Origin: Phascolarctobacterium sp. | GTDB taxonomy: Bacteria > Bacillota > Negativicutes > Acidaminococcales > Acidaminococcaceae | Direction of reading: 5' to 3' | Length of the DNA stretch: 64,000 nt | Assembly (NCBI GenBank): GCA_003150755.1 | Contig: QAMT01000002.1 | Coordinates: forward strand, 248,001 to 312,000 | In this document: positions 24,795-33,094 of the stretch, in pieces | How positions within the stretch are numbered: position 1 is the first letter of the stretch | How the letters are laid out: every line of letters starts with the position of its first letter | The notes under the pieces: generated by a model | Databases searched by the model: none | The model's input: the letters and a program-made list of their open reading frames with translations, nothing else | Told to the model about the DNA's origin: nothing | Position numbers and translations under genes: made by a program

Positions 24795-25625
24795 ATGGCT
24801 GAAAACTGCTCGCATAACTGCGAAGGCTGCACCGAAAATTGCAGCGAAAGAACTAAAGAAAGCTTTTTAGAAAAACCTAACGAAATGAGCCACATCAAAA
24901 AAGTAATCGGCGTTGTCAGCGGCAAAGGCGGCGTCGGCAAATCGCTTGTCACATCGCTTTTAGCCGTACTGGCACAGCGCAAAGGCTGCAAAACCGCTAT
25001 TTTGGACGCCGATATAACAGGCCCGTCCATACCCAAGGCGTTTGGCCTGCACGGCCATGCCGAAAGCAGCGAATGGGGGCTGTTTCCGGTTAAAACCTCA
25101 ACCGGCATTGAAGTTATGTCACTCAACCTGCTGATGAAAAACGAAACCGACCCCGTTATATGGCGCGGCCCGCTGATTTCCGGCGCTGTTAAGCAGTTTT
25201 GGACGGACGTTGTCTGGGGCGATGTGGATTATATGTTTATTGATATGCCGCCCGGCACCGGCGATGTTGCGCTGACGGTGTTCCAATCTATCCCCGTGGA
25301 CGGCATTGTTATTGTTGCTTCGCCGCAGGAGCTTGTAGGCATGATTGTTGAAAAAGCCGTCAACATGGCTAAAATGATGGATATACCCGTGCTGGCGCTA
25401 GCCGAAAACATGAGCTACATTACCTGCCCGGACTGCGGCAAACAAATCCGCGTTTTCGGCGAAAGCCATATTGATGAAATTGCCAAGAAGTACGGTGTAG
25501 AAACCGTTGCCCGCCTGCCGATTGACCCTGCGCTGGCAGCAGCCTGCGACGCCGGTACTATCGAGCAGTTCAGCGGAGACTGGCTGGATGGCGTACTGGA
25601 AAAACTGACAGCAGAAAATAAATAA
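24795..25625 (+). CDS. Mrp/NBP35-type P-loop ATPase, Fe-S cluster carrier
   Basis: 276 residues. An N-terminal cysteine cluster (Cys5, 9, 12, 16) precedes the deviant Walker A GKGGVGKS at residues 43-50. A CPDC pair near residue 210 is the family's cluster-binding site. Mrp proteins carry and insert 4Fe-4S clusters, fitting an anaerobe rich in ferredoxin enzymes. AGGAGG ribosome site; monocistronic with its own promoter and terminator. Confidence 0.92.
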   Translation: MAENCSHNCEGCTENCSERTKESFLEKPNEMSHIKKVIGVVSGKGGVGKSLVTSLLAVLAQRKGCKTAILDADITGPSIPKAFGLHGHAESSEWGLFPVKTSTGIEVMSLNLLMKNETDPVIWRGPLISGAVKQFWTDVVWGDVDYMFIDMPPGTGDVALTVFQSIPVDGIVIVASPQELVGMIVEKAVNMAKMMDIPVLALAENMSYITCPDCGKQIRVFGESHIDEIAKKYGVETVARLPIDPALAAACDAGTIEQFSGDWLDGVLEKLTAENK

Positions 25626-25638
25626 CGCTAAAACAAAA

Positions 25639-25676
25639 AGCAATTACCGTCCGTTTGGATAGTAATTGCTTTTTTA
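25639..25676 (+). terminator. Terminator after the Mrp gene
   Basis: Stem AAGCAATTAC/GTAATTGCTT followed by six T. It may also serve the convergent small membrane-protein gene. Confidence 0.85.
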
Positions 25677-25682
25677 TTGCGG

Positions 25683-26042
25683 TTATTTAAAAAATCCAAA
25701 AAACTCTGCGCAAATGCCGATAATAACCAAAACGCCAGTTATTATCCTGATAGTTTTTATCAGGCCCTGGCCTGCGTTTTTATTGATTTCAGCAGCGTAA
25801 TAGGTAAACAGGTGCCAGTTGAACAGCCACAAAATGCAGGCCGGTAAAATGAAGCGGTTATTGGCAAAAAGCCCGTAGGCGATTAAGGCAACGCTTAAAA
25901 TATTTAAGCAGTTGCTGAAACAAAACAAATAATATTTGCTGCCGGAGATAAACATGTCGCGGCGGTATTTTTTTAACTGTCTGACGGACCTTAAAACCTG
26001 GTCCAGGCAGATTACTGCAACCAAAACATATCCTAATGTCAT
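25683..26042 (-). CDS. Small integral membrane protein, unknown function
   Basis: About 119 residues with four predicted membrane helices and a short basic loop (LKKYRRD) after the first. No family recognised. The ATG at 26042 has GAGG 6 bases upstream; an earlier in-frame TTG is possible. It lies 22 bases after the SDR gene on the same strand and may be cotranscribed with it and the kinase genes. Confidence 0.6.
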   Translation of the reverse strand: MTLGYVLVAVICLDQVLRSVRQLKKYRRDMFISGSKYYLFCFSNCLNILSVALIAYGLFANNRFILPACILWLFNWHLFTYYAAEINKNAGQGLIKTIRIITGVLVIIGICAEFFGFFK

Positions 26043-26064
26043 TTTTAACCTCAAAAATTTATTT

Positions 26065-26814
26065 TTATTTTGCCGTCAGACCGCCGTCAACGGCGACGAT
26101 GCTGCCGGTCATGAAGCTGTTGGCCGGGCTTAAAAGCGAGCAGATTACGTGCGCTATTTCTTCGGCGCGGCCTATGCGCCCCAGGGGGTAGGCTTCCGCC
26201 ATATCTGCTGCGGTGTAGCTGCCGCCTGCGGCTTGTAGCTGTTTTTGCAAAAGCGGCGTATCTACATCAGCCGGGCAGACGCAGTTAACCCGCAGGCGCG
26301 GCGCTGTATCCAGCGCCAGGGCGCGGGTAAACGCCACCACCGCCCCTTTGCTGGCGCAGTAAGCAGCACAGCCGTAGTTGCCGCTTATACCGGCATCCGA
26401 AGCGACGTTTACCACCGCGCCCGCTGCCGCAAAATGCGGCAGCAGCGCCTGCGTCAAAAACACAGTTCCTTTTACGTTCACAGCAAAAATACTGTCAAAT
26501 TCCTGCTCCGTCAGCATCTCCACGCTTTGTTCGCTGTAAATGCCTGCGCAGTTTACCAAAAAGTCAACGGCACCGGCGTTTTTTATCTGCGCCGCCGCAG
26601 CCCGGCAGTCACTTATTTTTGCCACGTCGCAGGCAATAAAATACACTTTATCTGCGTAAGCTGCCGTAAGTTCCGCCATCAGCGCAGGCTGTTCATGCCG
26701 CGCCAAAAGCCATACTTCCGCGCCGTCCGCCAAAAGCGTGCGCGCCGCGGCCAAGCCAATGCCGCTGGTGCCGCCACTGATGACTGCGCGTTTACCATTA
26801 CATCCGTAGTTCAT
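26065..26814 (-). CDS. SDR family oxidoreductase
   Basis: 249 residues, classical short-chain dehydrogenase/reductase. The nucleotide-binding GGTSGIG is near the N-terminus, NCAGIYS gives the NAG motif, and the catalytic YxxxK is YCASK. The C-terminal PADVDTPL and the GSIVAVDGGLT end are typical. Substrate unknown. The start at 26814 lies inside the 3' end of the sensor kinase gene; the upstream ATG at 26823 has its AAGG too close. Confidence 0.85.
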   Translation of the reverse strand: MNYGCNGKRAVISGGTSGIGLAAARTLLADGAEVWLLARHEQPALMAELTAAYADKVYFIACDVAKISDCRAAAAQIKNAGAVDFLVNCAGIYSEQSVEMLTEQEFDSIFAVNVKGTVFLTQALLPHFAAAGAVVNVASDAGISGNYGCAAYCASKGAVVAFTRALALDTAPRLRVNCVCPADVDTPLLQKQLQAAGGSYTAADMAEAYPLGRIGRAEEIAHVICSLLSPANSFMTGSIVAVDGGLTAK

Positions 26815-28330
26815 TTTCCGCATCCTTTCTTTCCGGCGGCAAAATCATAATTACCGTTGTTTCTTCGTCCGGCACGCTTTCCATGCTTACTTTGATGTTA
26901 TGGCGCAGCGCAATTTCCCGGGCAATAGCCAACCCCAGGCCGCTGCCTTCTTTGTTGCTTTCGCCGCGTGTTTTGTAAAAACGGTCAAATACATAGGGCA
27001 AATCTTCCTGTTTAACGCCGCTGCCGTGGTCTTTTACCGTCAGGCGGTCGCCGCGCAGGCACAGTTCTACACTGCCGCCTTCGGGGCTGAATTTAATGCT
27101 GTTGTCCAAAAATATCATCAGCATCTGGCGCAGGCGTCCGTAGTCGCCTTCGATTACATACAGGTTTTTGTCCAGCTTCAGATTGACGCTGACATGCTTT
27201 TTCTGCCCCAGGTGCTTGCTGGCGCGGGCAGCGTCCTGCACTACGTCGCACAAATTGATTATTTCTTTTTCTATCGGAAAATCCGTGTTCTGCAAGCGCG
27301 ACAAATCCAGCAAATCGTTAATCAGGCGCTGCAAAAACAGGCTTTCGTTCAGCATTTGTTTGTAATACTGTTCTACTTCGGCAGGATCTGTCACAACCTT
27401 GTCGTTAAGGGCTTCCAGGCTGCCGCGGATAACCGTTACCGGCGTGCGCAGCTCGTGCGATATGTTGGCAATAAAGCTGCGGCGCAGTTTTTCAAGCTTG
27501 CGCCCTGCCTCATCGGCATCCAGCAGGCGGCTGCCCAGTTCGTCCAGTGTATCCGCCAAAGCGCCGATTTCGTCTTTTTGGTTTATGTTGCAGCGCTCGG
27601 TGTAGTCGTGTTCTGCCATTTTATGCGCTACTGCCTTCATGCGGTTCAACGGCTTGGTAAACTTCCAGCTGAACAGCACGCTTAAAAACGATACCAATAA
27701 AAGTGCAATCGCGCAGGAAAGCAAAAGTATTTTTACGCCCTCCCAAGTAGCAGACTGCAAACCCTGCACCGGGTAGTGCAAAAGCACAACGGCGCGGATA
27801 ACGCCGTTTGTATCATAAACAGGCGCTGCAGCGCACAGCATAATCTCCTCACGCACGGGGTTAAAATCTTCCGCGACGGATACCGTGCCGCCAAAAGCCA
27901 TTTCCACACAGTTGCGCGTTACTTCTGGCAGCTGCTCAAAGGTAATGGTGCGGGGCGGCTGTTCCGGCGGCTGGGGCGGAAGTTCGGTTTCATGCTGCAT
28001 CATACGGCGGTGCATGCCCATGTGGTGCGGCATCCGCTGCGGCAGTTTAAGCTGGCGGGCATCGTCAACCACCCACACATCTTCCATGGTAATGTTGTTG
28101 ATGTAGCCGATAAACCGTGTGTTGGCAATGCCGCCGCGCTGTTCCAGCCAGCGGGCGTTTTCGCTCAGCACTTCGGCAATGCGCACGGCGCGCTGCTCCA
28201 GTTCCGTCTGTTTCATATCAATAGTATGCTGACGGAAAAAGTGCGCAAAGCTGCCGCCTACCACCAGTGCAAACACCAGCAGCACCGCCGCAAAATATAA
28301 TGTTAGCTTTAAAGCAATTTTGTTATGCAT
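26798..28330 (-). CDS. Sensor histidine kinase with a Met/His-rich sensory domain
   Basis: 510 residues. Membrane helices at about 10-30 and 200-222 bracket an extracytoplasmic domain of 170 residues. Within it residues 100-113 are unusually rich in Met, His and Arg (MPHHMGMHRRMMQH) before a Pro-rich stretch, a likely soft-metal (copper-type) binding site. A HAMP linker is followed by HisKA with phospho-acceptor His292 in NISHELRTPV and an HATPase domain with GSGLGLAI. It overlaps the response regulator by 8 bases. GAGGAG precedes the ATG. Metal sensing is inference. Confidence 0.9.
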   Translation of the reverse strand: MHNKIALKLTLYFAAVLLVFALVVGGSFAHFFRQHTIDMKQTELEQRAVRIAEVLSENARWLEQRGGIANTRFIGYINNITMEDVWVVDDARQLKLPQRMPHHMGMHRRMMQHETELPPQPPEQPPRTITFEQLPEVTRNCVEMAFGGTVSVAEDFNPVREEIMLCAAAPVYDTNGVIRAVVLLHYPVQGLQSATWEGVKILLLSCAIALLLVSFLSVLFSWKFTKPLNRMKAVAHKMAEHDYTERCNINQKDEIGALADTLDELGSRLLDADEAGRKLEKLRRSFIANISHELRTPVTVIRGSLEALNDKVVTDPAEVEQYYKQMLNESLFLQRLINDLLDLSRLQNTDFPIEKEIINLCDVVQDAARASKHLGQKKHVSVNLKLDKNLYVIEGDYGRLRQMLMIFLDNSIKFSPEGGSVELCLRGDRLTVKDHGSGVKQEDLPYVFDRFYKTRGESNKEGSGLGLAIAREIALRHNIKVSMESVPDEETTVIMILPPERKDAENELRM

Positions 28331-29024
28331 GTGCTTTCTCCTCAAACCGGTAGCCTACACCCCAGATGGTTTTAATCTCCCAGTTGGGATGCTCAAATTT
28401 ATCCAGCTTGGCGCGCATACGCTTAATATGCGAATCAACCGTGCGGCTGTCGCCGTAATAATCGTAGCCCCACAGGCTGTCCAGCAGATTATCCCGCGAG
28501 AAAACCTTGCTGCTGTTTTTGGCCAGCGTCCACAAAAGTTCAACTTCTTTTTTGGTAAGCGCTACTTCGCTGCCGCCAACGGTAACGGCATATTTATCAA
28601 GGTCTATCAATAAATTATCATAACTGTAAGTGTTGCGGTTGCTTTTTTCCTCACGCGGCTGCATACGGCGCAAAATCGCGCGCACACGCGCCATTACCTC
28701 GCCCGCGCTGAAAGGCTTGATAATATAATCATCAGCGCCGATGTCAAGGCCCATAATCTTTTCAAAATCCTCGCCGCGTGCAGTAACCATAATTACCGGC
28801 ACCAGCGATTTGCTGCGCAGCTGCCGGCAAACCTCAAAGCCATCCATTTTAGGCATCATTACATCCAAAAGCACCATGGCAATATCTGCCTCGTTTTCGT
28901 CAAACAGGCGCAGCGCCTCCTCTCCGTCCAGCGCCACAACCGGCTCAAAGCCCTCTTTGCGCGCATAATTGGATAAGATAGAAGTAATCTGTTTATTGTC
29001 ATCAGCAATCAGCATTTTTGCCAC
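28323..29024 (-). CDS. OmpR/PhoB family response regulator
   Basis: About 233 residues. The receiver domain has acidic pocket Asp8-Asp9 and phospho-acceptor Asp54 (VLLDVMMPKMDG), a conserved Thr in VTARG and Lys in IIKPF. A winged-helix DNA-binding domain follows (VALTKKEVELLWTLAKN to IWGVGYRFE). The GTG at 29024 has GAGG at correct distance; an ATG 6 bases upstream is possible. It precedes its kinase and is divergent from the His-rich exported protein gene, a likely target. Confidence 0.92.
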   Translation of the reverse strand: MAKMLIADDNKQITSILSNYARKEGFEPVVALDGEEALRLFDENEADIAMVLLDVMMPKMDGFEVCRQLRSKSLVPVIMVTARGEDFEKIMGLDIGADDYIIKPFSAGEVMARVRAILRRMQPREEKSNRNTYSYDNLLIDLDKYAVTVGGSEVALTKKEVELLWTLAKNSSKVFSRDNLLDSLWGYDYYGDSRTVDSHIKRMRAKLDKFEHPNWEIKTIWGVGYRFEEKAHA

Positions 29025-29253
29025 TGCCATCACCTCGCAACTAATAATTAACTATATTATACAACGCCAGGCAAGCAGATTATAAGCAAAATTTTATAAA
29101 AAACTTGCTATCTTTACCGGCGGCAGTAAAATATAATCAGGGCAAAATTTACCAAAAACAAACCAATTTAGACACATTTTTGCCATAACCATACTGTACA
29201 ATACAGACAAGATAAAAAATAACATCACAAATAAATTAAAGGAGTGACCTGAT

Positions 29254-29832
29254 ATGTTGAAAAGCAAATTGTTCAAATCTTTAGTAGTTGCAAGTTTAAT
29301 CAGCGCTATCTGCGTACCGGTTTTTGCAGCCGAAGAAACCACCGCACCGCAGCCGACTGTACGTGAAAAAGTAGAAAAAATTTTAAGCGAAGATGACGCT
29401 GTACGCCGCCCGATGCCATTCGGCGGACGCCGCGGGCCGCAACTGACCCAAGAACAGCGCGAAGCACGCGCAGCAGCCAGGGTTGCCTGGATGGAAATGA
29501 CCCCGCAGCAAAAATTTGAACAGCGCCAGCAAATGCGCGAAGAATTCTTGGCACAGCTCCCCGCTGAAAAACGCGAAGCCATTGAAAAACGCACCGCAGA
29601 AGCCAAAGCTAAATGGGCCAGCATGACCGATGAAGAAAAACAAGCCGCTATGCGCGATATGTTCCGCGGATTCGGCCACCGCAACGGTTTAAGAATGCAC
29701 TGCGATTGGGGCCCGGGCCGCCACCACGGCGAAGGCTGCTATGACCGCGACCGCCACTACGACCGTTATCACCATGACGGACACTGCGACTGGGGTACCG
29801 ATTGCCCGTACTACGACGATAATAACAACTAA
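29254..29832 (+). CDS. Exported His-rich, Spy/CpxP-like protein
   Basis: 192 residues. A signal peptide (to about residue 26, VFAA) leads to a helical, charged middle with repeated Gln/Glu/Arg-rich segments (LTQEQREARAAAR, MTPQQKFEQRQQMREE, MTDEEKQAAMRD), like the LTxxQ helices of Spy/CpxP chaperones. The last 45 residues are very rich in His, Asp and Tyr (HCDWGPGRHHGE, then HYDRYHHDGHCDW), a probable metal-binding tail. It is divergent from the two-component genes with the Met/His-rich sensor. Similarity to Spy is by pattern, not certain homology. Confidence 0.75.
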   Translation: MLKSKLFKSLVVASLISAICVPVFAAEETTAPQPTVREKVEKILSEDDAVRRPMPFGGRRGPQLTQEQREARAAARVAWMEMTPQQKFEQRQQMREEFLAQLPAEKREAIEKRTAEAKAKWASMTDEEKQAAMRDMFRGFGHRNGLRMHCDWGPGRHHGEGCYDRDRHYDRYHHDGHCDWGTDCPYYDDNNN

Positions 29833-29983
29833 TGCTTAAAGCGCTATGAATTTTCTTAACGCCAAACCTTACACCAATTTGTTTAACCTTTCCCAAAATT
29901 TAAGCTAAATATCTATAACTTCCCCTCCAGCTATAAAAAACAGACAGTTTAAAACTGTCTGTTTTTGTTTATAACCCTGTAAT

Positions 29984-30077
29984 GAAATAAGGCCGTCCAA
30001 CGGTCGCGGACAGCCTTTTTTCAAGTAATTTCAATTATTAGGAGAGGACTGACGCGCGAACATCAGATTATCTCTCT
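29984..30077 (-). ncRNA. Orphan antitoxin-like small RNA (locus C), toxin half absent
   Basis: A perfect minus-strand promoter TTGACA (30107-30112), 17 bases, TATAAT (30084-30089) drives an RNA starting near 30077 with AGAGAGATAATCTGATG, identical over the first 17-19 bases to the locus B antitoxin. It ends at the hairpin GGCcGTCC/GGACaGCC (29991-30015). It carries CCUCUCCU, complementary to type I toxin ribosome sites. The left half with leader and peptide is absent: upstream (29833-29980) there is only a separate hairpin at 29939-29965 and no short hydrophobic frame. Confidence 0.68.
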
Positions 30078-30115
30078 TTTATTATTATAACTGTTACCAG
30101 CAAACTTGTCAAAAG

Positions 30116-30140
30116 CACGGACGCAAATCCGTGTTTTTTA
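30116..30140. terminator. Hairpin after the ABC-2 permease gene
   Basis: Stem CACGGA/TCCGTG with a 6-base loop, T run on the plus strand and a short one on the minus strand. It adjoins the -35 box of the locus C RNA. Confidence 0.5.
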
Positions 30141-30148
30141 TTTTAAGA

Positions 30149-31291
30149 TTAAGCTGCCGCCTGCTTTTTAGCTTCGTGGTAAAAGCGCAGGGTAATCAGC
30201 GCCGCCACCACGCCGATATAAACTATAAACTCCAAAATTTCTCCGGCGCAAGCCGTAAAAGACGCGCCGCGCAGCAAAACGTCGCGCAAAAGTCTGTAAC
30301 CCCACACCAGCGGAAATACGTTGGACACAAATTGCACCCACAGCGGCAAAACATTCATTGGCCCGCTGGCGCCGCCCAAAATAAAGCCGCCCGGAATAAA
30401 GAAAATCATTCTGCTGGATGCAACGCCGGGATTAGCCGAGCCCCAGCCGATAAACACTGCCATTAGCGCCACTGCAAACCCTAAAAGCACAATTACCAAC
30501 AGCAGCAGCAGCAAATTGCCAGCAAATGTTAAATCGCCAATCAGTTTGGTTACTGCAAGCCCCATAAGCATCGACACCGAATAGCAAAAAACGTAAGGAA
30601 CCGTGCGCACCATCAGCCCCAGGGCGTTGCCGCGCAGTTCCGGCTCCCACTTGCGCTCAAGCTTTAGGCGCGGCACCATGCCGATAGTTGCAAAAACCAA
30701 AAACATACTGCCAAAGAAAAACAAAAAGCCAAAAGTGCTTGAATTGCTGTGCGCGTCCAGCGGGTTAAACAAAAGCCTTTCCTTTAAAGTAATATTTTGC
30801 ATAACGCTTTGCACCTGTACGGAGTTCAGCCCCAGCTTCTGCACTTCTTCCGCGCCGATTTCCGCATTGGCCTCACCCGTAATTTCGTTTAAGGCTTCGC
30901 GCAGGTTGGCCAGCTGCGCCGCATTGGTGTTGTCGTAAAAAACACCTATGTTGTTGGGCGTTTTGTTATAACGGCGTTTTTCAAATTCATTGGGAATATA
31001 AATTACAGCCACATGCTCGTCATGGTACATCAGCTCGTCCGGCTTTTGCGGCGTGTAGTACACGTTTTTTATGTTAATATACGGCGATGTATCCAGCAGC
31101 TCTGTAAATTCGCGGCTAAAACGCGAGTTATCCAAATCAATAACGGCTACGCCCGCTTCTTCAATGTAATTGTTGCTGTAAATTACCGTAAAAAGCACTG
31201 CCAGGATTAGCGCCAGCACCAGCGAAACCTTGTGGTACGGCACTGCCCTTGCGGTGATGATAGCATCTATTTCATCCTTTAACGAGTTCAT
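30149..31291 (-). CDS. ABC-2 type transporter permease
   Basis: 380 residues. One N-terminal membrane helix (about 20-40), a large extracytoplasmic domain of about 150 residues, then five helices including GMVPRLKLERKWEPE and a FIPGGFILGGASGPMN loop. This is the ABC-2/YhbS-R-like layout used for drug or lipid export. The gene overlaps hlyD by 20 bases. No ATP-binding subunit is encoded here or next to it, so either the ATPase is elsewhere or this type works with a shared one. Confidence 0.82.
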   Translation of the reverse strand: MNSLKDEIDAIITARAVPYHKVSLVLALILAVLFTVIYSNNYIEEAGVAVIDLDNSRFSREFTELLDTSPYINIKNVYYTPQKPDELMYHDEHVAVIYIPNEFEKRRYNKTPNNIGVFYDNTNAAQLANLREALNEITGEANAEIGAEEVQKLGLNSVQVQSVMQNITLKERLLFNPLDAHSNSSTFGFLFFFGSMFLVFATIGMVPRLKLERKWEPELRGNALGLMVRTVPYVFCYSVSMLMGLAVTKLIGDLTFAGNLLLLLLVIVLLGFAVALMAVFIGWGSANPGVASSRMIFFIPGGFILGGASGPMNVLPLWVQFVSNVFPLVWGYRLLRDVLLRGASFTACAGEILEFIVYIGVVAALITLRFYHEAKKQAAA

Positions 31292-32366
31292 CGCAATCCA
31301 CCTTCACCGTCATGCCCGGCTGAATTTTCTCTCCGGGCAAAGTATAAATGCGCGCTTTAAAAGTAGTAATATCTGCCTGCCCTTTCTCGCGGCTCATTTT
31401 TAAATCGGCAAAGCCCGGTGCAGGCGTTAAAATCCTTATTTCGCCGCGCACCTTGTCGCCTGTTGCCACTGCCGTGCCGGTAACAATATCGCCTTCGTGC
31501 AGCTTAACGGCAATTTTTTCGTCGATATAAATATCATAATAATAACGCAGGCTCTCCAGCAAAATTACCGGCGCGTTGACAGAAACCATCTCGCCCTGCT
31601 TGGCAATGATTGATAGAATCTTGCCGTCCTCCGGCGCTTTTAAAGTCATTCTTTCCCTTTGGATTTTAAGCTGGTCCAGTTCTATTTTCATACTTTCTAC
31701 ATTATATAAATCATTTTTCAGCTCGCGGCGTGTATCTTCAACTCCGGGCAGATAAATACCGGCAGCGTCGCCAGTAGCCATTACGCGGCTGCGTTCTGCA
31801 CTGTTCGTGCCTGCCAACAGTTCGTTTAAGGCGCGCTCTGCCCGCAGCATATCGGCGCGCGCCACGTCAAGGTCCATCTGGGCGTTATCAAGCTCTAACT
31901 GCGAAATAGCGCCGTCGCTTAAAAGTTTTTGCATGCGCTTAAAGTAAAGCTCTTTATTATCGTAGGTGGCTTTGGCTGCGTCAAGGCTGCGCTTGCTCTG
32001 CTCAATGCTGCGGTAATTCTGCTCCTCCGTCAAATCAGCTTTATCAAGCCCGATTTCGATACTGCCGCTGCTTTGCTTAATCTGCGCCTCCAGCGAAGCA
32101 ATCGACAAATCAACATCTGTCGTGTCAAGCTGCATCAGCACATCGCCCTTTTTAACCCTTTGCGCCTCTTTAACATTTTCCAGTATCAGCTTGCCGCCGA
32201 TATCCTGAAAAGCCAGGTTTACCTGCTCGGCTGTTACTATGCCTTCCTTTTCTTTTGACGCCATGCTGATAGCGTCGTTATGTAAAAATGTGAGCACTGC
32301 GCCCCCGCTCAGCAAAATTACCGCAAAAACTTTGCCAATTTTGCGCAGCCTTGCTTTATCAAGCAT
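31272..32366 (-). CDS. HlyD family membrane fusion protein
   Basis: 364 residues with an N-terminal membrane anchor (about 13-30), a lipoyl-like half (VKKGDVLMQLD near residue 85), a long coiled-coil hairpin (about 95-240, rich in Leu, Glu and Lys), the second half-motif (LKAPEDGKILSI), and a beta-barrel. It should link the inner-membrane permease to the outer envelope. It is first in its operon, with a MarR-type operator in its promoter region, and overlaps the permease gene. Confidence 0.88.
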   Translation of the reverse strand: MLDKARLRKIGKVFAVILLSGGAVLTFLHNDAISMASKEKEGIVTAEQVNLAFQDIGGKLILENVKEAQRVKKGDVLMQLDTTDVDLSIASLEAQIKQSSGSIEIGLDKADLTEEQNYRSIEQSKRSLDAAKATYDNKELYFKRMQKLLSDGAISQLELDNAQMDLDVARADMLRAERALNELLAGTNSAERSRVMATGDAAGIYLPGVEDTRRELKNDLYNVESMKIELDQLKIQRERMTLKAPEDGKILSIIAKQGEMVSVNAPVILLESLRYYYDIYIDEKIAVKLHEGDIVTGTAVATGDKVRGEIRILTPAPGFADLKMSREKGQADITTFKARIYTLPGEKIQPGMTVKVDCDELVKG

Positions 32367-32387
32367 AATTTACCTCCCGCTTGTATA

Positions 32388-32405
32388 TAATTAGCCGACT
32401 AACTA
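32388..32405. promoter_or_regulatory. Putative MarR operator in front of the HlyD/ABC-2 operon
   Basis: Inverted repeat TAATTAG-CCGA-CTAACTA, 6 of 7 arm bases matching. A related palindrome occurs in the marR promoter at 32942-32959; the two share AGCCGACTAACTA when read in the same direction. Confidence 0.65.
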
Positions 32406-32418
32406 TAATTCTAAAAAT

Positions 32419-32446
32419 AAACTCTCACCTGTTTTAATGAGAGTTT
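32419..32446 (-). terminator. Terminator of the marR gene
   Basis: Perfect stem AAACTCTCA/TGAGAGTTT with a T-rich tail on the minus strand. The marR stop codon lies at its edge. Confidence 0.75.
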
Positions 32447-32927
32447 ACCTGGCCAGTTTTTGCAAAAGCCCTGCCAAAGTAGCCTGTTCCTCCGGCGTTA
32501 AGCCGCTTACCAGCGCCGCAGTACGCATAAAATGCCCGGGCAGAACTTCGTCCATAAATGCACGCCCTTTATCCGTAAGCTGCACCAGCTTGCCGCGCTT
32601 ATCACCGGCATCCGGCAGCAAAAGCACCAGCCCGTCACGCTCCATGCGGTGCAGCATTGCGCTGATAGTCGCGCGCGTAACACCGGCACGGTACGCAAGT
32701 TCCGAAGGCGCCAGCGGCTCCGCGCTTTGGTATAAAGCAATCATCACAACAAGCTTGCCCTCGGACAAATGATATTTTTTATCGAGTACGTCAAAAATAC
32801 GGTGCTGCACACGCTCTGCCGTGCGCATAAAAAGTATCAGCGTTTCGACGGCCTGTGCGTTAAGTTCCGGCATTTTGGCAGCAAAATCCATCAACGCCTC
32901 CCGCGTCGGCATATACCTTGTTTCCAT
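32445..32927 (-). CDS. MarR family transcriptional regulator
   Basis: 160 residues with the winged helix-turn-helix of MarR proteins (LSEGKLVVMIALY, ELAYRAGVTRATISAMLHRMERDGLV, then GDKRGKLVQLTDKGR). It probably represses itself and the HlyD/ABC-2 genes next to it, because matching palindromes lie in both promoter regions. Typical ligands are phenolics or toxic organics, so an export-resistance module is likely. The start follows GGGGTG. Confidence 0.9.
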   Translation of the reverse strand: METRYMPTREALMDFAAKMPELNAQAVETLILFMRTAERVQHRIFDVLDKKYHLSEGKLVVMIALYQSAEPLAPSELAYRAGVTRATISAMLHRMERDGLVLLLPDAGDKRGKLVQLTDKGRAFMDEVLPGHFMRTAALVSGLTPEEQATLAGLLQKLAR

Positions 32928-32941
32928 TTGTACACCCCATT

Positions 32942-32959
32942 TAGTTAGTCGGCTTACTA
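32942..32959. promoter_or_regulatory. Putative MarR operator in the marR promoter
   Basis: Inverted repeat TAGTTAG-TCGG-CTTACTA placed 7 bases downstream of the marR -10 box (minus strand), covering the likely transcription start, a classic autorepression position. Confidence 0.7.
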
Positions 32960-32965
32960 TTTTGT

Positions 32966-32994
32966 AGTATATAACTTTTTTTGGAGGCTGTCAA
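32966..32994 (-). promoter_or_regulatory. Promoter of marR
   Basis: TTGACA (32989-32994), 17-base spacer, TATACT (32966-32971) on the minus strand. Confidence 0.75.
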
Positions 32995-33094
32995 ATAAAA
33001 AATACGGCAGAAGAAACATTAACTATTAAATTTGCTATACACTTTATACGGTGTTATACTTGAATTATATAATCTTTTTGAAAGGATGGACATA

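Noticed and set aside
29939..29965. Hairpin ACAGACAGTTTAAAACTGTCTGT as part of locus C
   Set aside because: It is better explained as the terminator of the His-rich exported protein gene, and the other loci have no equivalent at this place.
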